NCBI RefSeq assembly: GCF_036250735.1
Contig: NZ_CP109430.1
Span: 10,664,001 to 10,728,000, forward strand
Reading direction: 5' to 3'
DNA: 64,000 nt
Source: Streptosporangium sp. NBC_01495
GTDB taxonomy: Bacteria > Actinomycetota > Actinomycetes > Streptosporangiales > Streptosporangiaceae
A program made the translations under genes and the position numbers. The notes beneath the pieces were generated by a model. That model did not search any database and had not been told where the DNA came from. It saw only the letters and a program-made list of their open reading frames with translations. Position 1 is the stretch's first letter. The number at the start of each line of letters is the position of its first letter. Below are positions 8,172 through 15,779 of this stretch, piece after piece.

Positions 8172-8975
8172 GTGAGCGGTCCGTCCGGTGGGGTGGCGGG
8201 GCGCCTGCCCTGGGTGCTGGTGCTGCCCGCCGTGGCGGGCATGGTCTTCCTGACGCTGCCGCTGGCCGGACTGCTGGTGCGCGCCCCCTGGCCCACCCTG
8301 GTGGAGAGACTAGGCGAGCCTCGGGTACTGGAGGCGCTGCGCCTGTCGCTGGTGACCGCGACGGTGGCCACGCTGGTGTGCCTGCTGCTCGGCGTGCCGC
8401 TGGCCTGGCTGCTGGCCCGTGTCGCCTTCCCCGGCCGCCGCCTGGTGCGGGCGCTGGTCACCGTCCCCCTCGTGCTGCCCCCGGTGGTCGGCGGGGTCGC
8501 CCTGCTGCTCGTCCTGGGGCGGCGTGGCCTGGTCGGCCAGTGGCTGGACTCCACCTTCGGCGTCACCCTGCCGTTCACCACGGCCGGAGTCGTCGTCGCC
8601 GAGACGTTCGTCGCCATGCCGTTCCTGGTCATCAGCGTCGAGGGCGCGCTGCGCGCCGCCGACCTGCGCTTCGAGGAGGCCGCCGCGACGCTGGGCGCCT
8701 CGCGCTGGACCATCTTCCGCCGCGTCACCCTGCCCCTGATCGCCCCCGGCATCGTCGCGGGAGCCGTGCTGTGCTGGGCCCGCGCGCTGGGCGAGTTCGG
8801 GGCCACCATCACCTTCGCCGGCAACTTCCCCGGCCAGACCCAGACCATGCCGCTGGCGGTGTATCTCGCCCTGGAGACCGAACCCGAGGCGGCGATCGTG
8901 CTCAGTCTCGTCCTGCTCGCCGTCTCGGTGGTCATCCTGGCCAGCCTGCGCGACCGGTGGGTGAGCGGCCCGTGA
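8172..8975 (+). CDS. modB: Molybdate ABC transporter permease
   Basis: 267 aa, GTG start, with about six membrane helices (e.g. VLVLPAVAGMVFLTLPLAGLL, VTATVATLVCLLLGVPLAWLL). The cytoplasmic EAA loop is clear (FEEAAATLGASRWTIFRRVTLPLIAPG), as is the ModB-type segment RALGEFGATITFAGNFPGQTQT. It carries molybdate or tungstate inward together with ModC. Its TGA overlaps the modC GTG (GTGA), so the two subunits are translationally coupled. The gene normally encoding the periplasmic binding protein, modA, is absent between the regulator and modB. Confidence 0.9.
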   Translation: MSGPSGGVAGRLPWVLVLPAVAGMVFLTLPLAGLLVRAPWPTLVERLGEPRVLEALRLSLVTATVATLVCLLLGVPLAWLLARVAFPGRRLVRALVTVPLVLPPVVGGVALLLVLGRRGLVGQWLDSTFGVTLPFTTAGVVVAETFVAMPFLVISVEGALRAADLRFEEAAATLGASRWTIFRRVTLPLIAPGIVAGAVLCWARALGEFGATITFAGNFPGQTQTMPLAVYLALETEPEAAIVLSLVLLAVSVVILASLRDRWVSGP

Positions 8976-10003
8976 CCCTGGACGCCCACCTTGTCGTCAC
9001 CCGGCCCGGCTTCCGCCTGGACATCGAACTGGAGGTCGCCGCCGGTCAGGTCGTCGCCCTGCTCGGCCCCAACGGCGCGGGCAAGACCACCGCGCTGCGC
9101 GCGCTGGCCGGGCTCACCGCCCTGTCCGGCGGGCGGATCCTCCTGGACGGCGAGGCGCTGCACACCCTGGCGTCCGAACGCCGCCCGATCGGCATGGTCT
9201 TCCAGGACTACCTGCTCTTCCCGCACCTGTCCGCCCTGGACAACGTCGCCTTCGGGCCTCGCTGTCACGGTGCCTCCAAAGCCGAGGCGCGGCGCGGTGC
9301 CGCCGCCTGGCTGGAGCGCGTCGGCCTGGCCGGGTACGTCGCGGCGAGACCCCGGCAGCTGTCGGGCGGTCAGGCCCAGCGCGTCGCCCTGGCCCGCGCC
9401 CTCGCCGTGGGGCCCCGCCTGCTGCTGCTGGACGAGCCGCTGGCCGCCCTCGACGCCCACACCCGCCTGGAGATCCGCTCGCAGCTCCGCCGTCACCTGG
9501 CCGACTTCGGCGGCGCGACCGTCCTGGTCACCCACGATCCCCTGGACGCCATGGTGCTCGCCGACCAGCTGGTCGTCATCGAGAACGGCGCCATCGTGCA
9601 GCGCGGCACCCCCGCCGAGGTCGCCCGGCGCCCGCGCACCGACTACGTCGCCCGTCTGGTCGGCCTCAACCTCTACCGGGGCCTCGCCTCCGGACGACAG
9701 GTCACCGTCGGCGAGGTGGGTTTCAGCGTCGCCGAACATCTGGACGGTCCCGTGTTCGTCGCCTTCAGGCCCGGCGCGGTCGCGCTCTACCGGACCCGCC
9801 CGGACGGCACCCCGCGCAATCTCTGGGAGGCCACGATCGAGGGCATCGAGCGGCACGGCGACAACGTCCGCATCCACCTGGAGGGGCCGATAACCGCCTC
9901 GGCGGACGTCACCCCCGCCGCCGTCGCGGATCTCGACCTGACGCCGGGACAGCGGATCTGGGCGGCCGTCAAGGCCACCGAGACGCACGCCTACCCCGCC
10001 TGA
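8972..10003 (+). CDS. modC: Molybdate ABC transporter ATP-binding protein
   Basis: 343 aa from GTG 8972. Motifs in order: Walker A GPNGAGKTT, Q-loop VFQDYLLFPHL, signature LSGGQAQRVALARAL, Walker B LLLLDEPLAALD, H-loop VTHDP. After about residue 235 comes a C-terminal TOBE-type regulatory domain (RPDGTPRNLWEATIEGIERHGDNVRIHLEGP), typical of ModC, which lets bound oxyanion control ATPase activity. It closes the regulator-modB-modC operon and is followed by a hairpin at 10056. The substrate call rests on the ModB permease and the TOBE regulator rather than on ModC alone. Confidence 0.9.
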   Translation: MTLDAHLVVTRPGFRLDIELEVAAGQVVALLGPNGAGKTTALRALAGLTALSGGRILLDGEALHTLASERRPIGMVFQDYLLFPHLSALDNVAFGPRCHGASKAEARRGAAAWLERVGLAGYVAARPRQLSGGQAQRVALARALAVGPRLLLLDEPLAALDAHTRLEIRSQLRRHLADFGGATVLVTHDPLDAMVLADQLVVIENGAIVQRGTPAEVARRPRTDYVARLVGLNLYRGLASGRQVTVGEVGFSVAEHLDGPVFVAFRPGAVALYRTRPDGTPRNLWEATIEGIERHGDNVRIHLEGPITASADVTPAAVADLDLTPGQRIWAAVKATETHAYPA

Positions 10004-10055
10004 ACCCCGGGACGCCGCCCGCCCGTACGACACCTCGCGGTGCCGTCGTCACCCG

Positions 10056-10077
10056 CGTGGCGGCCCGAGCCGCCACG
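10056..10077 (+). terminator. Hairpin after modC
   Basis: The 9-bp perfect stem 10056-10064/10069-10077 has the loop CCGA, 52 bp after the modC stop. Confidence 0.6.
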
Positions 10078-10114
10078 GCTCGCGGGGGCACAATGGCATG
10101 AGGGGGGATGATCT

Positions 10115-10972
10115 ATGCACGTCGCTGTACTCGGGATGGGCATGATGGGCCGGGCGCTGACCCGGCGGCTGCTGGCGCGGGGGTTCCAGGTCACGGTGTG
10201 GAACCGCACACCGGGACGGGCGGAGGAGGTGGTCGGCCTCGGCGCCGTCGAGGCGGCCTCGCCCGCCGAGGCCGCGCGGGAGGCTGAGGGGGTGCTGATG
10301 TCGCTCGCCGACGACCGGGCGGTTCGCGATGTGATGTCCCAGCTGGCCGGGATCGGCTCCGGTGGGCCCGTCGTGGCCGACATGAGCACCGTCGCCCCGG
10401 ACACGACCCGCGCGCTGTGGGACATGGCGCCCGGGGGCCGGTTCGTGGCCGCGCCCATCATCGGCTGGCCGCCGGCCGTCGCCGAGGGGCAGGCCTCGGT
10501 CCTGCTGGGTGGCGAGCGTGACGTCGCCGACGTGCTGAAGCCGGTGTGGTCGGAGGTGTTCGCCTCCCACTCCTACTGCGGCCGGGACCCCGGCGCGGCG
10601 CTCGCCTTCAAGCTGCTGAACAACTACCTGCTCATGGCCGGAATCGCCGCGCTCTCCGAGGTGGCCGCCACCGGTCTGGCGGTGGGTCTCGACGAGACGC
10701 TGCTGCACGACTTCTTCCTCACCTGGCCCACCGTCGCGCCCGCCCTGCACAACCGGGTCGACGACATCCTGGGCGGCGGCCATCGAGGGTGGTTCACGAC
10801 GAGGCTCGCCGCCAAGGACATGCGGCTCGCCTCCGAGCTGGCGGAGTCGGCCGGTCTCGACCTGCCGATCGCCCGGCTGGTCGAGCGGCGCTACGAGGAG
10901 GCGGCCGAGCGAGGCTGGGGCGACGCGGACATCGGTGCGATCGTCGAGCTGCTGCGCGGGAAATCGCGCTAG
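10115..10972 (+). CDS. NAD(P)-dependent beta-hydroxyacid dehydrogenase / imine reductase-like protein
   Basis: 285 aa. N-terminal Rossmann domain with VLGMGMMGRALTRRLL (GxGxxG) and VWNRTPGR, the latter typical of NADP(H)-linked members. Then the all-helical domain with FKLLNNYLLMAGIAALSE, whose Lys matches the catalytic Lys region of hydroxyisobutyrate dehydrogenase-like enzymes, and TRLAAKDMRLA near the C-terminus. The APIIGWPPAVAEGQ segment replaces the usual D-APVSGG motif, which fits the imine reductase/GLYR1-like branch better than a classical 3-hydroxyisobutyrate dehydrogenase. ATG 10115 follows GAGGGGGGATG, a good Shine-Dalgarno. It is a single gene; the substrate is unknown. Confidence 0.82.
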   Translation: MHVAVLGMGMMGRALTRRLLARGFQVTVWNRTPGRAEEVVGLGAVEAASPAEAAREAEGVLMSLADDRAVRDVMSQLAGIGSGGPVVADMSTVAPDTTRALWDMAPGGRFVAAPIIGWPPAVAEGQASVLLGGERDVADVLKPVWSEVFASHSYCGRDPGAALAFKLLNNYLLMAGIAALSEVAATGLAVGLDETLLHDFFLTWPTVAPALHNRVDDILGGGHRGWFTTRLAAKDMRLASELAESAGLDLPIARLVERRYEEAAERGWGDADIGAIVELLRGKSR

Positions 10973-11035
10973 GGCGTACCGCTCCGGTCGGCGGCGGGGA
11001 CGGGCGACGGCCACCCCGCCTCGTCGACCCCGGCC

Positions 11036-11070
11036 GCACAACACGGCACAACACGGCACAACACAGCACG
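11036..11070. repeat. 10-bp tandem repeat GCACAACACG, 3.5 copies
   Basis: Units start at 11036, 11046 and 11056, with a partial unit to 11070. It lies between the reductase stop and the promoter at 11103. Confidence 0.8.
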
Positions 11071-11102
11071 GGCTCGCCGGTCGCCGGCGATGGCCGCATC
11101 GT

Positions 11103-11141
11103 TTGACAAGCTCTCCGTACGATGTACGGTATCTTGTACGG
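11103..11141 (+). promoter_or_regulatory. Promoter with embedded CCGTAC-GAT-GTACGG operator
   Basis: TTGACA 11103-11108, 16-nt spacer, TACGGT 11125-11130. A perfect palindrome, 11115-11129, lies between and over the two boxes, and a third GTACGG follows at 11136-11141. This is a classical repressor-occluded layout for the SnoaL-like gene at 11231. Similar GTAC sites lie in front of the TetR/MFS pair at 43.27 kb. Confidence 0.55.
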
Positions 11142-11230
11142 TTCCCGGTTCGCCGCCGGACGCTGCTTTGCGCCGTCACGGTGACGGGTCAGGGGCCGGT
11201 GATGGGACGCGTCGACGAAGGAGCGGAACA

Positions 11231-11698
11231 GTGTCAGAAGCCCAGGAGTCCCCGTTCGGTACCGGTGCCTTCACGCCGACGGATGAGGACCGGAAGAGCG
11301 TCGAGGAGTGGTTCGCCGAGTACGACGCCCACAGCGCGAAGGTCGACGTCGAGCGGATGGCGGACATGGCGATGTTCCCGCTCAACGTGGTGACCGACGG
11401 TCCCGACGGCGACGGTCTGGCCGACCGGTGGACGAGGGAGCGGTTCATGCGCACGATGGCCGAGGTGATGGGAGGCGGAGAGCCGGGCGACCTCGAGATG
11501 GAGTCGACCCGCACGCCCCACTTCCTGACCGCGAACATGGTCGTCGTGATCACCGACGCGACGGTGACGGCCAACGGTGAGGCGTACGGCATGCGTTACG
11601 CGGACCTGCTGGTGAAGGCGGGCGGCCGGTGGGTCTTCCAGACCATGGTGCAGGGAGGGTGGGCCGACGCCTGGAAGGAGACCACGCCGAGCGCCTGA
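11231..11698 (+). CDS. SnoaL-like / NTF2-superfamily protein
   Basis: 155 aa from GTG 11231 with AAGGAG 11218-11223 at 7-nt spacing. The pattern is an N-terminal helix (EDRKSVEEWFAEYDAHSAKVDVERMADMA), then MFPLNVVTDG and RWTRERFMRTMAEVM, then strands FLTANMVVVITDATVTANG and ADLLVKAGGRWVFQTMVQGGW. This is the cone-shaped NTF2-like fold used by polyketide cyclases, isomerases and many uncharacterised stress proteins. No catalytic residues can be assigned. It is monocistronic, behind a palindromic operator, so it is probably inducible. Confidence 0.72.
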   Translation: MSEAQESPFGTGAFTPTDEDRKSVEEWFAEYDAHSAKVDVERMADMAMFPLNVVTDGPDGDGLADRWTRERFMRTMAEVMGGGEPGDLEMESTRTPHFLTANMVVVITDATVTANGEAYGMRYADLLVKAGGRWVFQTMVQGGWADAWKETTPSA

Positions 11699-11727
11699 CC
11701 GGTGAGGGGTGACCGGGGGAACCGGCT

Positions 11728-11758
11728 CAGGTGGTGGCCGGGTCCCGGCCACCACCTG
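11728..11758. terminator. Bidirectional hairpin between convergent genes
   Basis: The perfect 15-bp arms 11728-11742 and 11744-11758 are separated by one T. It lies between the SnoaL-like gene (+) and the DUF1772 gene (-). Confidence 0.7.
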
Positions 11759-11850
11759 CCCCGACCGTCCCCTGTTCGGTCGGGACCTTCCCGGTCACCA
11801 CCCCCGGTCACCTTCCCCGGGCCACCCCCGCCCGGTCGGTACCTCCGGGG

Positions 11851-12363
11851 TCACGACCCGTTCGGCAGACTGGTGCGCCCGTACACGACGAGGGCCCAGG
11901 CGAGGCAGCCGAAGGCGGCCACGCTCGCCAGCGTGCGGATGAGGTTCCAGCGGACCCACGCCGCTTCGAACTGCTCGCGCACCGCCGCGAGGTCGGTGAT
12001 GCGGTCGGGGTCCCCGGCCGCGTCGAGCGCGGTGTTGAGCGGCACGTGGATCACCATCGTGATGGCGAGCATCACCACGTACAGGACGAGCCCGGCCACG
12101 ATCCAGGGCAGCACGGCCCGCCCGCCCTCCTGGAGGTGGAGCGCCGCGGAGAGGACGGTCAGCACCAGCGCGCCGCCGAAGCAGACGGCGAACCAGCCGT
12201 TGAGGATCGCCACGTTGATCTGCTGCATCGTGCTGATGAGGGTCCGGTCGTCCGTCCGGGCCAGGCCGGGCATGACGGAGCAGGTGTAGGCGTAGAAGAG
12301 ACCCGCTATGAGTCCCGTGGTGATGGCGGCCGCGACCAGCGCGAGGCCTCGGAACATCAACAT
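11851..12363 (-). CDS. DUF1772 (anthrone oxygenase-like) membrane protein
   Basis: 170 aa. Start ATG 12363 is chosen because AAGGAG lies 6 nt upstream; a longer reading from 12420 has no such site. It has four hydrophobic helices: LALVAAAITTGLIAGLFYAYT, GWFAVCFGGALVLTVLSAAL, LPWIVAGLVLYVVMLAITMVI and LASVAAFGCLAWALVVYG. The N-terminal FYAYTCSVMPGL and central IHVPLN are typical of DUF1772, whose members include anthrone oxygenases in aromatic polyketide pathways. Here there is no polyketide cluster, so the function is open. The NmrA-like gene lies about 100 bp upstream on the same strand. Confidence 0.75.
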   Translation of the reverse strand: MLMFRGLALVAAAITTGLIAGLFYAYTCSVMPGLARTDDRTLISTMQQINVAILNGWFAVCFGGALVLTVLSAALHLQEGGRAVLPWIVAGLVLYVVMLAITMVIHVPLNTALDAAGDPDRITDLAAVREQFEAAWVRWNLIRTLASVAAFGCLAWALVVYGRTSLPNGS

Positions 12364-12464
12364 CACATTCTCCTTGGCTGTCGTGGAAACTTCGGTGGCG
12401 GGCAAGAGGGTCGTGCTCACCGCCTGGTGACCGTAGAGGGGCTCGCCGACGTTCCGCTAGCCCT

Positions 12465-13304
12465 TTAGCCCTTCCAGATCCCGGTGGCGGCGACGTCCCG
12501 CGCGTAGTCGCCGAAATCGCGGGGTTCCCGGCCCAGGGCGCGCCGGACGCCGTCGGTCAGGTGGGCGTTGCGGCCGTCCAGGACGGTGGTGAACAGGTCG
12601 GCAAGCTGCGCGGCGTACTCGGCCGGTACGCCGTGCTCGACCGCCCCGGCCACGTACTCCTCGGAGGAGATCGGCACGTAGTGGATCTCCCTGCCGGTCG
12701 CCTTGGAGATCTCCGCGGCGGCGTCGGCGAAGGTCAGCAACCGGGGACCGGTCAGCTCGTAGAGCTCGCCCGCGTGCCCGTCCTCGGTGAGCGCCGCGAC
12801 CGCGACGTCCGCGATGTCGTCGGCGTCGACGAACGGCTCGGCCACGTCGCCGGCCGGGAGCGCGATCTCGCCGGAGAGGACCGGCTCCAGCAGGTAGTCC
12901 TCGCTGAAGTTCTGCGAGAACCAGGACGTCCGTACGATCGTCCACTCGACCCCGGACTCCTGGACCGTCCGCTCGCTCACCTGGGCCTCCTCCTCGCCCC
13001 GGCCGGACAGGAGCACCAGCCGCCGGACGCCGCTCTCGACCGCTCGCGAGACGAACGAGCGGACCGTCTCCACCGCCCCGGGGAATGCCAGATCCGGGTA
13101 GTAGACGACGTACACCGACGCCACGTCCCGCAGCACGGGCCCCCACGTCGATCGGTCCTCCCAATCGAACGGCGGCTCCCCGGAGCGGGAGCCGACCCGC
13201 ACCGGCAGGCCGCGTGCGGTGAGCCGCTCCACCACGCGGCGGCCGGTCTTGCCCGTGCCACCGAGGACCAGTGTCATGTTCTTCTGATGCGTGTTTTCCG
13301 TCAT
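12465..13304 (-). CDS. NmrA-family NAD(P)-binding protein
   Basis: 279 aa from ATG 13304. The N-terminus MTLVLGGTGKTGRRVVERL gives the GGxGxTG dinucleotide loop of atypical SDRs, followed by VRVGSRSGEPPFDWED. The segments RRLVLLSGRGEE, WTIVRTSWFSQNF and PFVDADDIADVAVAAL are standard for NmrA/azoreductase-like proteins; the Tyr-Lys pair of classical SDRs is missing. Such proteins sense or reduce with NAD(P)H. The gene is divergent from the AraC regulator at 13385 with only an 80-bp gap, a common regulator-target arrangement. Confidence 0.85.
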   Translation of the reverse strand: MTENTHQKNMTLVLGGTGKTGRRVVERLTARGLPVRVGSRSGEPPFDWEDRSTWGPVLRDVASVYVVYYPDLAFPGAVETVRSFVSRAVESGVRRLVLLSGRGEEEAQVSERTVQESGVEWTIVRTSWFSQNFSEDYLLEPVLSGEIALPAGDVAEPFVDADDIADVAVAALTEDGHAGELYELTGPRLLTFADAAAEISKATGREIHYVPISSEEYVAGAVEHGVPAEYAAQLADLFTTVLDGRNAHLTDGVRRALGREPRDFGDYARDVAATGIWKG

Positions 13305-13372
13305 ACGAACAGTGAACCGGTCAGGTGTGAGACGAACCATGGTTGAGAAGCGCAATCCCATGTTTCAGCGTC

Positions 13373-13378
13373 TACAGT
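13373..13378 (+). promoter_or_regulatory. -10 box TACAGT of a probable leaderless AraC transcript
   Basis: TACAGT ends 6 nt before GTG 13385, the spacing seen in leaderless actinobacterial mRNAs. There is no Shine-Dalgarno before that GTG and no clear -35. Confidence 0.45.
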
Positions 13379-13384
13379 AATGGC

Positions 13385-14368
13385 GTGGACGCACTTACCG
13401 ACTTTCTGGACGGTCCGCGGGCCAGGGGAGCGTTCCTGCTCCGCTCGGTTCTGGACCCGCCCTGGTCCCTGCGGGTCCAGGACCGGGCGCCGCTCGCCCT
13501 GACGGCCGTGGTGCGGGGCGAGGCGTGGGTGGTCCTCGACGACGGCGACCCGGTGCGCCTGGGCCCCGGGGACGTCGCGATCATCCTCGGCCCCGATCCC
13601 TACACGGTCGCCTGCGATCCGGCCGCGCCGCCCGATGTGGTGATCCATCCGGGCCAGCACTGCACCACCCTCGACGGGCGGAGCCTGGCCCAGGAGATGG
13701 ACCTGGGTGTCCGCACCTGGGGCAACAGCCCCGACGGGTCAACGGTGCTCCTCACCGGCGCCTACCAGATGCGCGGGGAGATCAGCCGCCGTCTGCTGGA
13801 GGCGCTGCCCCCGCTGCTGGTCCTCCCGGAGGACGCCTGGGACTGCCCCATCATCCCGCTGCTCAGCGACGAGATCGTCAAGGACGAGCCGGGCCAGGAG
13901 GCCGTTCTCGACCGGCTGCTCGACCTGCTGCTCATCGCCGTCCTGCGGGCCTGGTTCTCCCGCCCGGAGGCCGGTGCCCCCGCCTGGTACCGCGCCTACA
14001 GCGATCCCGTGGTGGGCAAGGCCCTGCGCATGCTGCACAACAACCCGGCCCACCCCTGGACGGTGGCCACGCTGGCCGCCGGGACCGGTGTCTCCCGCGC
14101 GGCCCTGGCCCGCCGCTTCACCGAGCTGGTGGGTGAGCCGCCCATGGCGTTCCTCACCGACTGGCGGCTGGCCATGGCCGCCGACCTGCTGCGCGAGACC
14201 GACGCCACGGTCGGTGCGGTGGCCACGCAGGTCGGCTACGGCAGCGCGTTCGCGCTCAGTGCCGCCTTCAAGCGCGAACGCGGCGTCAGCCCTCAGGAGC
14301 ACCGCGCCGGGGTTCGGAGTCCCAGGAGTCTCCGGCATGACCACGCGGTCGGCGCGCTCGCGCGGTAG
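13385..14368 (+). CDS. AraC-family regulator with N-terminal cupin domain
   Basis: 327 aa from GTG 13385 (leaderless, see the -10 box). Residues 1-120 form a cupin-like sensor (VVRGEAWVVLDDGDPVRLGPGDVAIIL). Residues about 215-315 carry two HTH motifs (TVATLAAGTGVSRAALARRFTE and VGAVATQVGYGSAFALSAAFK) plus the MAFLTDWRLAMAADLLR helix, the AraC signature. It is divergent from the NmrA-like gene and probably controls it, and perhaps DUF1772. Regulators of this subtype commonly pair with NmrA or SDR genes. The effector is unknown. Confidence 0.88.
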   Translation: MDALTDFLDGPRARGAFLLRSVLDPPWSLRVQDRAPLALTAVVRGEAWVVLDDGDPVRLGPGDVAIILGPDPYTVACDPAAPPDVVIHPGQHCTTLDGRSLAQEMDLGVRTWGNSPDGSTVLLTGAYQMRGEISRRLLEALPPLLVLPEDAWDCPIIPLLSDEIVKDEPGQEAVLDRLLDLLLIAVLRAWFSRPEAGAPAWYRAYSDPVVGKALRMLHNNPAHPWTVATLAAGTGVSRAALARRFTELVGEPPMAFLTDWRLAMAADLLRETDATVGAVATQVGYGSAFALSAAFKRERGVSPQEHRAGVRSPRSLRHDHAVGALAR

Positions 14369-14468
14369 GTCCCGGCGGGCTTGACGGTACGGGTCCCGGT
14401 CGCCGACGCGCCCGGAGACGCCGTGGCCGTCGAGGGCGTGAAGGACCGAGCAGCCGGAGCCACGACGG

Positions 14469-15404
14469 TCAGAACAGCCAGTCGAGCAGGCCACCGCCCC
14501 CGCCGCCGCCCGAGTTGTCGTTCGATCCGCTGTCCGGCGGCGGCGGAGGCGCCGTCGTCGGCTGCTGGCTCGGTGCGGCACTCTCGGTGGGGGCCTGGCT
14601 CGTCGGCGAGGGCGCGGGCTCGGAGGAGGTGATCCGCGGCCGGGGATCCGGATTCTCCTGGGAGGTCTCCTCCTGCTCGGCCTCCTCGGCGGGCCGAGTC
14701 GGGCGGGTCTCCTTCGGCGGGGCGCTGCGGGTCGGCGACGGCCGGGCGGAGGGCTCCTGGGCCCGGGGGACCCTGCTGGTGGGGGCGGTCGTCGGCTCGT
14801 CGGCCGTGGTCGGCTCGTCGGACGGTTCGGCCGTCTCCTCCTCGGTCGAGGGCGTCGGCGTCCCGGAGGGGATCTTCGGCAGGTCGGCCACCGAGCACCG
14901 CACGCCGGGTGAGCACGTGGCGCCGGACTGCCCGTCCATGGAGGAGGAGAGCATCCAGCCGCCCGCGACTCCCGCGATCACGACGCCGCCCACGACCGCG
15001 AGCAGGATCCTGCTCTTGCTCTTGCCCTTACGGCGGCGCTCCTCGTAGGGATCGGGGTCCTCCCGCCAGCCCGACCCCAGGAAACCGCGCGACGACGTCA
15101 TCTCGTCCTCGTCGCTGTAGAGGGGTCCGTCGGATGTGATGTCGGTGTCCCCTATCTCGCGACGCTCGTCGAGATAGACGATTTCCCGGGACCCGTCGGC
15201 CCGGATGATCTCCCGGGAGCCGTCGACGTGGACGATCACCTGGGACCCGTCGCCCGCTACGGGCTCCGGAAGGTCGATATCGCTCCATCCGTCCGACAGC
15301 ACGTCGCCGGCGGGGCGTTCGGGTTCCTGCTGGTCCGGTCCGAGGGGACCGGTTTGCTCGCGAGGATCTTCTTCGTATGATCCTTGGATGTCGTCGCGCC
15401 CCAC
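14469..15404 (-). CDS. Single-pass membrane protein with Ser/Thr/Pro/Glu-rich extracellular tail
   Basis: 311 aa, GTG start preceded by GAGAGGG at 5-nt spacing. Residues 1-120 are cytoplasmic, acidic, and contain the repeat GSREIIRADGSREIVYLDE. A basic stretch (EERRRKGKSKSR) precedes one helix (ILLAVVGGVVIAGVAGGWML). The outside part has two Cys (CSPGVRC) and about 130 low-complexity residues rich in T, P, S and E, ending in a polyglycine run and LLDWLF. The layout resembles actinobacterial wall-spanning proteins of unknown function. No enzymatic domain is visible. It is convergent with the AraC gene. Confidence 0.65.
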   Translation of the reverse strand: MGRDDIQGSYEEDPREQTGPLGPDQQEPERPAGDVLSDGWSDIDLPEPVAGDGSQVIVHVDGSREIIRADGSREIVYLDERREIGDTDITSDGPLYSDEDEMTSSRGFLGSGWREDPDPYEERRRKGKSKSRILLAVVGGVVIAGVAGGWMLSSSMDGQSGATCSPGVRCSVADLPKIPSGTPTPSTEEETAEPSDEPTTADEPTTAPTSRVPRAQEPSARPSPTRSAPPKETRPTRPAEEAEQEETSQENPDPRPRITSSEPAPSPTSQAPTESAAPSQQPTTAPPPPPDSGSNDNSGGGGGGGLLDWLF

Positions 15405-15779
15405 GATGACCCTCTCTGACGTAAACCTTGGTCGGGCATCTTAATAGCAGATTCGACACCGGCGTGTCCGAAAAGTTCACATACAGCTGGGAATAATGTG
15501 ACTTGTGGGATCTTATTGGGAATCAGCGCTGGACCGAACCATCGCTCCCTGAGCGGCGGATATCCGGGGCGGGGACGAGGTTCCCGTACCGACGGGGAAC
15601 ATCGGACGCCACGCGCGCCGGCATCGCGGTGAGGCGGGGTCCCGCCACGCGGGGAGGAGAAGGCACGGGCACGCCCGGCCGGAGGAAAAGACGTGCCTGA
15701 ACCCGGCAGCCGGGGTAGAAAGGGCGCCTAACGTTCTTCTCCGTTCGAAGGCGGAGGTCTCCACACCCAAGGAGAGCTG
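15405..15779. other. Intergenic region between divergent genes
   Basis: 375 bp between the membrane protein (-) and GH15 (+). An AT-richer stretch at about 15435-15530 probably holds both promoters. No convincing ORF, RNA or -35/-10 pair was found. Confidence 0.5.
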
